The notes beneath the pieces were generated by a model. It worked only from the letters and a program-made list of their open reading frames with translations. It was not told where the DNA came from and made no database searches. 64,000 nucleotides of DNA, from NCBI GenBank assembly GCA_036346355.1, contig CM070576.1, positions 16,165,558 through 16,229,557 of the forward strand, given 5' to 3'. Positions 24,290-34,268 of the stretch are shown here, piece after piece (the first letter of the stretch is position 1; each line of letters begins with the position of its first letter). The translations under genes were made by a program, and so were the position numbers. Origin of the DNA: Rhipidocladum racemiflorum. Taxonomy: Eukaryota; Streptophyta; Magnoliopsida; Poales; Poaceae.

Positions 24290-26520
24290 TAAAATGCATT
24301 AAAATCAATATAAGCCAAAGCGATTGGCCCTCCTGGTAACCTCTCTACAACCTTTTTCTACAAAGTGAATATCCATACACAACGAACGAGTGAAGGTGTA
24401 CACCATTGGATTTTAGAATAGGAATCGTTCATGATGTGGCTGACACATAGCACATCATACCCTCCACCCTACTAATATATTCTAACCTACAGGGATGCCA
24501 ACATTGAAACTCAAAAACTTACTATTCTAGGTTCTTCCCATTAGAACATGTGGTTGTATGATTGGGCTCAGTTCAATGGTTGACAAGGTTAAGTCCTTAA
24601 TTGTCCAGGGCAAGACTTTCGAATACACTAAACCTACACATAGAACCACATAATCCCACACACAGGCCGCCACACATAGCTTGCCACAAAGTTATATCGC
24701 TCACCCTAGTCTAAATCATTAACCACCCTTGTTAATTATCGTGCAACACATGCCATCAACAACTCATCATCGTTGTGTGATAATAGATGACACACCCTTT
24801 TCATGAAAATACTTCATAGACCATTAGTCAAGTTTGAATTTGCACTTTCAAAAGTTACCAATTATTCATGGCATGGCTACTTCATGATCTAACTAACCCA
24901 TGTTAACATATATTAGTAACCAACTAATAATTATTCATCCTAGGGTAATAAATGATTATGGATAGCAAATGACAAGATAGGAATAATTCAAATGGGTTGA
25001 ATAACTAATTTCCAAACTATTTGAAATAGTTTATAATTTAAAATAACATGCAATTGGTTAAAACAGAGTAGCATTTGTAAAACTGAACTCAACATGATAA
25101 AAGTATAACTTGTCTTGCTCTTGACATGCTGCTTCTTCTTTATCTTCGATCATATTATCTTTTGTATTCAACTTACTTACCCTTCAACTCCTTCGAAGGA
25201 CTTCCAGACATCTACGTCTAATGAAAGAGAATGAGCAAAAGCAAAGAAAACTCAAAAAGACAAATGAAATAAACTCCAAATTTAAAATAGATGGTACAAA
25301 GAGATAGAGCTTGATTTTAGATGAATTTATAAACTTGAACGGACTCATCTGGAGTTCGTATGAGGGAGAACTGGCGTTCAAAAGATTTGCTGAGAGATTA
25401 AATGCTGGAAGAAGAGAGAAAAGATAATATTCCTGGGAATAGTCCCTTTAGTTTAAATAAATAAAAAGGGATAGCAGCTAACATGTGGGCCCTCGGTCTA
25501 TGGACCAAGTCCATGGATCAAACATTGTTCACGGTGGACCACGTGCATGGCTTGACTGTATAACATGTGGAGCCCACATCTCATTGAATCAAGTTGGAAT
25601 CTTGCCTCGCGGGCACCTGACTAGGATGACACGTCTGCGATAGCTAGTGACATGTTGTTGTCTGGTGGTGATGAGGTAGATTACATGGTTGCCAAGTCAG
25701 CTGACAGCGAGGATGACACTTCAACGGTTTGGCTGACTCGGCGGTGAGGTGGCTGCCAACGTGGGTGGCCACGTCAGCATAGTTGGCATGTAGGGACCAA
25801 TTTTTTACGGTGGTGGTGCTTTGGCGTGAGGATGGTTCAAATCTAGGCAAAGAAGGCATGGTGAACACCGTGATGTAGTCGGGCATCATTGGTAGCCGGT
25901 AGCAAGGAAGAAGGTGGTGGCACGGTGGGCTCGCTATGATGATGGAAAAATAGCGATTTTATGGGGAACACGAAGGGAGCATTGCGTAGAACATGAAGAG
26001 GCAAAACTAGAGGAGTGGATGATGGCAGTGAACACTCACCAATGGAAGCGGAATCGGGCGGTGAATGCATGTGATCAGAGATGAGGAAGAAGCTCTCATT
26101 CTCCTTGCTCGATGCTCTTTGGCCTTGATTGGTGGAGGGGTATGGAAAGGGCACTCAGGAACACGCCGTGATGCAATCGATTTTGGCGAAGGCATGACAG
26201 AATGGCAGGAATGGCCAGCTCATCCTTTTAGCCTCAGTGGTGGCGATGGAGCAACTCCCACTCCAGCGAACTTGTATGGTGTGACGGAGGAGTGTCGGGT
26301 GGCGATGGCTAGGGCTAGGCGCATGCGCTAGGCTAGCGGCGGCTAGGCCAAGCTGGGCCGTGTGAGGGGAGGAAGAGGTGGGCCATGGCGAGGGAGTTGG
26401 TAGGTTGGTGACCTGGAAGAAAGGTGGGCTAGCCAAATTTGGCCCTCGGGAATTTGAGAAAAAGATAAGGATTTTTGACTTAAATAAAATGCTATAAATT
26501 CAAATAAATACCAAATGAAC
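24290..26520 (-). repeat. Truncated gypsy LTR (family A-like)
   Basis: 24540-24620 parallels 2560-2640 of element A (ACATGTGGTTG, then AAGGTTAAGTCCTTA). Later blocks also follow the same order: the protein-poor AT-rich stretch, the 'CATCTACGTCTA' segment near 25210, and the GC-rich portion 25480-26450. Divergence is high, so this is an old copy. It carries no gene that I can support. Confidence 0.6.
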
Positions 26521-26529
26521 TATTTATTG

Positions 26530-27030
26530 TATTCAAATCAAGTTATTATATTTTGCAAAAGAACCATATGGCTATTCCTTTATCAAGATTTGTGTGAATA
26601 TATTTGCATCATTTCCCTGTGACTTGTTAAGTACTTTCTGTACTCATAGCTATATGCCTTTGTTGATTAGTTGTTGAGAAAGAACTAATGAACACGCGGT
26701 TCTACGAGGAGTATCAGGAAGACTTCATGAATTAAGAGTGTGTTTCCCAAATGATCGCCTGTGCTATGTCGAATGGCCCTAATTTATCTTATTTCAGCTG
26801 TAAGAGTCTATTTATTTCTTAAACCCTGTGAGGCATAGTTGTGTAAACCTTCACCACTATTTAATAATAATTTGCTAGTTTCTTACTTAAATCGTTGTAT
26901 GGAATGGTATTTCATCTATTTTACCACTGTGTATTAGCATGATCTTAAACTAGTGCAGTATACATATAGGTTTCAAACTTGGTAATCCGGGTCTGACTAC
27001 TCTCAATTGCATGATATAAACTTCAGGGGA
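26530..27030 (+). repeat. Probable gypsy LTR fragment, opposite orientation
   Basis: GACTTGTTAAGTACTTTCTG near 26620 is the reverse-complement layout of the GAGTACTTGGTACTCAGCAAG segment found at 1930 in element A. Similarity is weak beyond this. Together with the preceding features it suggests that retroelement sequence reaches to within about 250 bp of the next gene's promoter motifs. Confidence 0.4.
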
Positions 27031-27290
27031 CTCTGTTAGGAGCTAAATCTACCTATCTCGTCAGAACTTCAGTTGAGATGTGATCCTCAGTTTCTTTAAG
27101 TAATCTAGCTTAGAAACAAATTGTCAATAATCTAGCTTAGAAACAAATTATCAACTATTTGCAAGTTCTTATGCCCAACAAATACGACAAAGCTTTTTCT
27201 AAAGACAAAAAAAACTTAATACCACAAAGCTGTTTCGACTTTGGAAGGGAGACATGGTTAGCTAAGGAAACACCGGCGCACAAGGCCACT

Positions 27291-27444
27291 AATGGGCCCA
27301 CAACCCACACGGGTCAGCCCGATACATAGGTTATTTACTTTCTCGGCCTGCTTAGCCGATCTAAGCTCTTCTTCCAGCTTGACCACCGAGAGAACCGGCC
27401 CAGCTCACACCACTCCGGCAGAAAGCCACCAGAGGTTTAGGGTT
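27291..27444 (+). promoter_or_regulatory. Promoter of the uL30 gene: site II and telo-box motifs
   Basis: Site II motifs TGGGCC at 27293-27298 and GGCCCA at 27397-27402 lie upstream of TTTAGGGTT (27436-27444), the reverse of the telo box AACCCTAAA. Site II plus telo box is the known signature of plant genes for ribosomal and other translation proteins. A GA-rich leader (27470-27516) runs into the ATG. Confidence 0.7.
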
Positions 27445-27516
27445 CCGGCCGCCGCAGCAATCATACGAAGGGGAGAGAGATAGAGACAGAGTGAGGAAGA
27501 GGAGGAGGGGGAAGAG

Positions 27517-27882
27517 ATGAGCGGGAGCGCGTTCAACGCGTTCAAGTCGCGCGTGCCGGTGGCGTGGAGCCCGCGGCTCTACATCACGCTGGTGCGCGGC
27601 CTGCCCGGGACGCGGCGCCTCCACCGCCGCACGCTCGAGGCCATGCGCCTCCGCCGCTGCCACCGCACCGTCGAGCACCGCACCACACCCTCGCTCCTCG
27701 GCATGCTCACCCAGGTCAAGCGCCTAGTCGTGGTCGAGACCGAGGAGATGTACAACGCGCGGAGGCAGGCCGAGGAGCAGCGCCGCGCGCTCAGGCCGCC
27801 GCTCGTCGTCTCGCACCACCCGCCGCCACCGACGCCGGCGCAGGCGGCTGCCGCGGAGGGTGCCGCTACGACGTCGCAGTAG
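27517..27882 (+). CDS. Large-subunit ribosomal protein uL30, organellar (probably mitochondrial) type
   Basis: 121 residues. The N-terminal ~75 residues are a complete bacterial-type L30 domain: WSPRLYITLVRGLPGT (first beta strand, normally VTLVKS..G in bacteria), then RRLHRRTLEAMRLRRCHRTV (the RNA-binding helix, LGLRK..R.V), and MLTQVKRLVVVETEEM (the closing V..LV.V.E strand). An alanine/proline-rich tail of about 35 residues follows. Eukaryotic cytosolic uL30 (L7) is twice this size, so an organelle ribosome is the likely home; plant plastid ribosomes lack L30, which favours mitochondria. No obvious cleavable presequence is visible. Codons are strongly GC-rich, as is usual for 5' ends of grass genes. 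A good splice donor (CTG/GTAAG at 27889) sits 6 nt after the stop, so the 3' UTR probably contains an intron. Confidence 0.9.
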   Translation: MSGSAFNAFKSRVPVAWSPRLYITLVRGLPGTRRLHRRTLEAMRLRRCHRTVEHRTTPSLLGMLTQVKRLVVVETEEMYNARRQAEEQRRALRPPLVVSHHPPPPTPAQAAAAEGAATTSQ

Positions 27883-27888
27883 CCTCTG

Positions 27889-28915
27889 GTAAGTTCCTGT
27901 GTCTCTGTGTGCCCAAAATGCGTTGATCTGTTTGCTTGCTTGCTGCTAAGGTGTCTGATGCAATGCCTCAGAAGAAAGAGTATTGTTTGTTTGGTAACGC
28001 TAGTCTTGCTCTAGTGATTTAGCGCGTCAGCTGTTGTGCGTACCACGTGCTTGTCGAAATGTTGCAATGGACATGAGTGATACAATTTCTGCAGTAAGGG
28101 TTTTCATTCTAACAAACTATGATCTTGGGTAACAATTATAGTTATCTCCCTACCAAAGTCCAGTTTGATACAAGCTCAAACACGATTTAAAATGCATTTC
28201 TTGTCTGGTTTTTCATGTAAGCATTCTCAGATGCAACATTTGTTCATAAGCTTTAAATAGCTATTTGTGAGTCTGAACTTTATGTGACTGTACTTAGATG
28301 TTGGAAATTCTACTGTGCTTAATTTACTTCCAGAAGAAAGTTTAAGAAGAAACTGGCAATATCCATTAGATGTGAAAACCCTCTTGGAAGTTTCATATTG
28401 CTTGCGGATGAGGTGGTTTGATGTAATATGAATAATACCTCAGAAGTTAGTTTGCACACTTCACTACTGTTTGTTGCTAAGAATGTTCTTCTAGTTGTTA
28501 TGCATGTGGTTGCTAGCTACATGGACAATATACAATAGTGATGCAATTTATTCTGTGATGGTTTTACTCATATATCAAGGAGATAGTGAGGAATGGTGAA
28601 TCCTGGGAATACCATGATGTAGTTTGTGCAACTAACTTCATGTCCATTCAAAATTTGAACTCCATGGACATAAATGTCAAACATGAATTTGAAATAGAGA
28701 ACCTAGAGTTCCCTACCAAGCATTTGTGAACTCCACTTGTTTTTTTTCCCATGGCTTCAGCTTCTCATCTGAAGTTGGAGTTGGTGGCTCCAGCTTCCCC
28801 ATTTAAAAAACTAGAGCCTCAGTTCGGCGAAACAAGGGTTTGATATCTATTGAGGATGGAGACAAGAGGATCTCCCCCATTTCTGTTCGATTAGCAGTGG
28901 ATTGCTAATCCTAGA
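27889..28915 (+). other. Probable 3' UTR intron or downstream flank of the uL30 gene
   Basis: AT-rich, T-rich, intron-like sequence with no coding frame, starting at the donor CTG/GTAAGTTCC. I cannot place the acceptor with confidence. One candidate is CACATCTTGTAG/GG near 31474, which has a T-rich tract before it and would put the DNA-transposon nest inside the intron. Confidence 0.35.
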
Positions 28916-29153
28916 TACTCCCTATGTCCTGCAATATAAGTTCAAACTTACCATACGCATAGACCAAGGAAACACTAAATCTAAGAAAAAAGCTAACATC
29001 ATTAGATCATACATACCCCTATTAAATAGCACACTTTGACTACTCAACCACTTTTTTTGCCCAGGGTATATAGTGGAAATGTTGCAATAACTACACTTGA
29101 TTACCTCAATGGACTTATATCGTGGGACGCTGCTTCTGGAGAGAAGGGACTTA

Positions 29154-30433
29154 GGGTGTGTTTGGATGGGGTGACGAGGTGAGATGGGATGGGATCGTCT
29201 ACTTTTTTGGGATGGGATGGGATGGGATGGCTCGAGCAAGGTATTTGGTTGGGAGGATGGGATGGTCTCAGATCTTGTTTGGTTGAGGGTGAAATTGTCC
29301 AGGATGGTACAAGTTGGTATTTGATTGGAGGGATGGTATGGGATGAGATCTTTTTTGTAACGTCCCCTTTTCTTTTTCTTTTTCTTTTTCCCCCCTTTTT
29401 TTCTATCTTACCTTCTACCATCTGCTCCTTTTTCTTTATTCGTTCTCCCTTCCTTCTTTCCTTCACTCCATGGCTGCCGGCCGCCACAACCCGACTAGCG
29501 CTGCCCTGACCAGATGCGCCCTTGGCCAACCTCCCCGACCAGATCCACCCATTGCCTCCCTTACCAACTCCGATGACTTCCGCCGCCTCCCCGACAGTCC
29601 TTCTCTCCGTCGACCAGTGTCGCCCTTCCCTTGCCGTCACCCTTTCGTTCCCTAGTGCCCTTATCATTGCCCTTGTTGTGGCCCTCGTTGCTCAACTATG
29701 GCTATGGCGGGCGGCAGGGTGGATGCGCCATGATGGTGGCGCAGGCCGCCGACAATGGAGAAGGTGACATGGAGAGAGATAGGAGATGAGATGGGGAAAT
29801 ACCAAGTGAACGAATCCCACAATTTTGCTCATGTGCGGTTAGGGGTGACAATTGGCTTGGACCGGTCTAGGTTTTTGGATTAGACTGGTCTAAAACTGCA
29901 AATGGATTGGACTCATTTTGGATTTATAGCTATTTGGACCAGATCTAGACCAGATTGAACCTGGCTTAGACCTTACGTTTTTCTACTAAATCGTTGTATG
30001 TCATGTATTATGTGTTAATTCTGGTCACATCTACATTAATATTTTACATGTAAATGGCTTGGATCAAGGTCCAAGCCTTTATTTGGGCCTGGATTGGACT
30101 TAGGCTTATTAGTTTTAGATTTAGACTAGACTGGATCAAAGAAACAAAAATTTGGACTTGGATTAGACTTGTGCTGGACTTCAGCCCATTATCACCCTTA
30201 TATGCGGTCACGTGTTAGGAGTGTTAGGAGCGAACGACCTGGGACGAACTTGCCTACAAAATTTGCCACACTGCTCTTTCCCGAATCAATCTCGTCCCGA
30301 ACCATCCTGTTCCATCCTGCCAACCAAACACAAGTATGACCTCTCGTCCCTGGAGATCCCATCCCATCCTGCCAACCAAACATAGGTATGACCTCTCCTC
30401 CATGCCACTTGATTCGCCCAACCAAACACTACC
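29154..30433. mobile_element. Tourist (PIF/Harbinger)-like non-autonomous element
   Basis: Inserted in the Stowaway element. Ends are GGGTGTGTTTGGATGGGG on the left and, reverse-complemented, GGTAGTGTTTGGTTGGGC on the right. The 3-bp target duplication TTA is at 29151-29153 and 30434-30436, as expected for PIF/Harbinger. The left half holds GGGATGGGATGG repeats and a C/T-rich tract. The open frames on both strands at 29101-29767 are products of this low-complexity sequence. No transposase motif was seen. Confidence 0.8.
29840..30200. mobile_element. hAT-like MITE inside the Tourist-like element
   Basis: 361 bp. Ends are TAGGGGTGACAATTGG and, reverse-complemented, TAAGGGTGATAATGGG. The 8-bp target duplication is TGTGCGGT (29832-29839) and TATGCGGT (30201-30208), with one mismatch. 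An 8-bp duplication and (C/T)A(A/G)GGGTGA.AAT ends are typical of hAT MITEs. The interior repeats TTGGACC/TAGACTGG motifs. Confidence 0.82.
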
Positions 30434-30457
30434 TTATATTGCAGAACGGAGGGAGTA

Positions 30458-33400
30458 TAAGGGAAAGCTTCGATAAACACTGCATTGCAAGGGGTGGGTA
30501 CTCAACCTGTAATTTGAAGATGTCATAACGTCGTCTTAGAGTCAAATAAAAACTCTACTCCTAGTTCTCAATTATGTATTTTTACTGAAGTTGCCTGATT
30601 ATTTGGAGTTGGAGTTAAGGATCTCAACAATGAAGCACTGATGAGCAAATTGGTTGTAATGAAGAACAGTGTTGTGATTCCTGGTTTGAAATTTGAGGTC
30701 ATCAAAGTTAAGTACTACAAACAAGGGGTGGCAATATTCTAGCTGTACCTGACAATGTGAGGATATCTGAATATTGAGTATTGGGCTAGTATACCTGTCC
30801 AAGACAAATGAAGAAAAAAAAAAGATAAGCAAATAAGCTGTGCAAAACTGCAAATTCTTTGTTAACAATGTAAAATAAGTTTTTGACTAGACAGACAACT
30901 GAAAAATGAAAATGGCCAGATCTCTTCAGACTCTTGTGATTAAACAAGAAAATAGCAGTTTGGAAAGATAACATATAAAATAAATTTATCAGCTGTTCTA
31001 TTTTCATCGACTCTCTGATGAATTTGAATTAGGTTGTATGACATGATCACATATCAAATCATGACTGGAATTCAATTGATGGAAAAAGGAAAAAGGGTTG
31101 TGCCATCAGCTTCATGCTACTACTATCATGGGACCTGATAGTTCATGGCTAACTAAACCTGAGATCAAGTCCCTTATTTTACTACTACTTTGTTTTGTAG
31201 TTTTGTGACTTCTATTGTTCGATCTTATGTGTGTGTGCCTTTTGTTTTGCTGGAGTGTCAATAAAATAGAGGTTTGAAAGTACACCATATAGTGTAGATA
31301 TATCCTTTCTCGTTTATCTGTAATAGTAACAAATGCAGTCTTTGCTTTTTTGAATCCATATAAATAACTAAGAAAACACAGCTTCTTGGTGTGGAAATAC
31401 TTGAAAATAGTACATTTCTCTTAAACCCACTAATCATTTACAAATGGTTTTGTTATCTTCGTTTGCACATCTTGTAGGGCATCCTGTACCGGTCATGGCA
31501 GTTCAGCAACATAATAATTCACTTGCCTATGTTTTGGGGCGCGGCCTTTTGCCTCTAGATGATCTCCTTGAATCTTCTTGCTCAACAAGCTCTGTTATCT
31601 CGTGTTATCTGCAAGACGTCAACACAGTTCAACTTTGGGCAACCTACTGTTTTCATTAGCCCTGTATTTTCAAAGATTGTCATTGACTAACAGCATTGTG
31701 ATTTAAATCAAGTTCATTGAGTGTGAAACATCCAATCTTGCGATTGACTTTCGATTACTAAACTTCTTGAAAATGCTCGTTAATATGTATTTTGTATTCT
31801 CACCTAATTAGACCAACGCAATGTTGCCATTTAATTTTTTTGTACACTGTTTATTCCAACTGTAGCAAAGGGATTACTAATATTTATATTATAATTGTTA
31901 AGTGGCAATAATTGCTTCAGTTTTGAAAGTGAGACGATTGTAGTCTTGCGACTTTGGTGCAATACAGTCAACTTGCGTGTCATTGGGATGAAAATGAGTA
32001 ATTGTAGATCGGATTGTGGTCATGGCTGGTTGATATCTTATATGTCTATTTCACTCCCATGGGTGCTCAAATACAAGGCTGTCAAGACACTGAAGTTTCC
32101 TAAGTCGTCCGACGACCTAGAATATCTGTTCAAGCCTTGATTGCTACCACTGAGATATTATCAATTTTGTAGTTCTGGTTTTATTGTTATGTATCAGAGC
32201 TAGTGTGTTCCTGTTGAACATATGTGTCGCGATTATTTACGACTTAATTTTAATTTGTGTTGATTGAAATTAAAAATTATCGACATGCACATAACCTCTC
32301 GGTTCAATAGCGCACCTAGCAAGTGTAGTTCCGTCGATCGGGTCTCTGCAGTCTGCACACGCTTTCTTTTGGACACCTTTGTTGCCTTCTCCTTTCCCTT
32401 CTCGTCCACATATTGCTCATCCTAACTCTCTGCTATGGTGTTTGTAAGTCAGCATGAAGTTAAGGGGTGTTATTTCAGTTCCATTGTAGGAGACATGATT
32501 TAATGGATATTTACTCTATTAGAGATCGGGTATGAATAATTTTTCATACCTACGGGTACGGGTCTATTTTGTTATTACTCGTACCCGTTCACCTGTGGAT
32601 ATGAGTCAAAAGTGTGTACAGGTGGAATTGGTTGGGAAGAACAAAGTTCAGGAGAAGCTCGAGATCTTTAATGAGTTGCTGAGTGCATCTATTTTCTACA
32701 TGGGGGTAAACTCAATCGGATCACCAGATGAACTAAAGAATTTGGTTTCAAGTAATTACTATCTTATAATCCTTATTTTTTTCTGTTTGACTTGCTCATT
32801 TTGCGACCCAGTGATACTTGGCAAGCTTCCTGAATTTCTATTTCGATACTATTATCTATCTTTTGAGGTAGGGCAATGCAATATATCTAAAGTATTCGGT
32901 GCCTTTTGGTATGGGTGATAATGGAAAAAGTTCACAGTTTGTTGATAAGATGTAAAAACAAAAGGAAGTTGAAACAAAGTACTTCAAATGGGTTTGTATC
33001 ATATTTTACTTATAGTTACGATAAATGCGGGTGCAGGTTACCCGTCGGGTTCCTATTACCCGCACGGGTACGGGTAAATTTTGTACCCACGTGCGAGTAT
33101 GGGTATTGTAATGGATGAATTTTACTAACACAGGTATAAGTACAGGGTTTTGATACCCGTCGGGTATAGATCCGTTGCTATCTCTACACCGAAGTGTTGG
33201 TATTCCAAACAAAAGCAGTGCATTAGCATAAAGAGACGTCCTTTTCGTTTACACCATGCCCTTACTCTGTTGACTCGACTGCTCGTTGTCTTGCCTGCAC
33301 AACTTGTTAGAATCCACAGGTATTTCGTGTAATTGGGAATTTACTGTCCAAACTATCAGTTAATAAACTGGAACTTTTAGGTTGGATTTCAAAAAAAATC

Positions 33401-34100
33401 ACATTTAAAAGAATTTTTTTTCATAAAATTGCAGCTTTGTCACGCTTGAGTTCCTAGCAAGTCAGGCTCACATCTTACACACTGTTGAGGTTGTTATTGG
33501 GTGCCACCTAGACAAGTCGGGCCCACATGTCGCTAGTGGTATGGCAGTGTTGTTTTACCACGTCATCATCATTGATGTGCGGCCAAACAGGCTATTTTTT
33601 GGTCTTATTTCGGAGGTTTTAATCTAACTTCAGCTTTAGAAAAGTTAGGAAGCCCTCCTCCTACCAAACAGCTCAATTTTTAAGTAGCTTTTCGTATAAT
33701 ATAGAAGTTATATATAAAAGCTGAATACTTGGTTGGATCTGCTTTTGTAGCTTATTTATTAAGAAAAATTAGCTATTTCTTAAATGTGTCTTATAAAAAA
33801 CTACAGTTATTTTTCAGACAAAAATAATAGCTTTTTTTTAAAAAAAAATAAAACTACAGCTCCCTCTGACACGCCCTTAAAAGTGGCCAAACTGACGGGT
33901 CCAATACGTGCTAGTTGTGCTTTCATCCATTCCATGGACCAGTCTCTGCACACGTTTTTCCTTTCAGGTCTATGTCACATTGTTGTTTTCCTTTTCAGGT
34001 TTACGTCTCATTGTCCTGTAATTTCATCCGCTTGTTATGCATGTAAGTTTTAATGTTGCACCGTGACCAGTGTTCTAACTAAAGTCCCTTAAAACAGTAA
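30458..34100. other. Intergenic region, no supported gene
   Basis: AT-rich sequence with small frames of 60-128 codons and no recognisable domain. Two parts stand out. At 32520-33190, GGGTACGGG(T) and its reverse complement recur (32552, 32580, 33040-33075, 33150), which looks like a decayed DNA transposon. At 33580-33880, an A/T-rich, hairpin-like stretch resembles a MITE, but I could not define clean ends for either. The 71- and 81-codon frames at 31444-31659 and 31895-32140 are not recognised. Confidence 0.4.
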
Positions 34101-34127
34101 AACGGTGAAGTGGCCATTCATCAAAGG

Positions 34128-34170
34128 TTATTTATAACATTGGATGTGATACAAGTCAACACAAGTCAAT
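34128..34170 (+). promoter_or_regulatory. Putative promoter of receptor kinase 1
   Basis: A TATA-like TTATTTATAA is at 34128-34137, about 130 bp before the start codon. AGTCAA occurs at 34154-34159 and 34164-34169; on the minus strand this is TTGACT, the W-box bound by WRKY factors. Position and sequence are seen; function is inferred. Confidence 0.35.
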
Positions 34171-34268
34171 CGACAGAGTGGAGTGTTTTTTTTTTTTGGT
34201 AGGAGACACTTCATTTAGTGAAGGAATGTGAAGAACATCCACTGCATTAGCATACAACACATGGCAGT

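Larger units (their letters stand above)
28918..30455. mobile_element. Stowaway-like MITE, enlarged by nested insertions
   Basis: Left end CTCCCTATGTCCTGCAATAT (from 28918) and right end, reverse-complemented, CTCCCTCCGTTCTGCAATAT (to 30455) are near-perfect terminal inverted repeats with the Stowaway CTCCCTCCGT signature. A TA target duplication is at 28916-28917 and 30456-30457. Only about 235 bp of its own left sequence and 20 bp on the right remain outside the nested element. No transposase is present. Confidence 0.85.

Noticed and set aside
29101..29667. 188-codon minus-strand frame rich in Lys, Gly and Ser
   Set aside because: It spans the boundary of two transposons and reflects C/T-rich and GGGATGGGATGG low-complexity DNA.
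32520..33190. GGGTACGGG-rich segment as a defined hAT or CACTA element
   Set aside because: Motifs recur in both orientations, and TAGAGAT-like ends can be imagined, but no matching target duplication was found.
33580..33880. A/T-rich hairpin-like segment as a MITE
   Set aside because: No convincing terminal inverted repeat pair or target duplication could be read.
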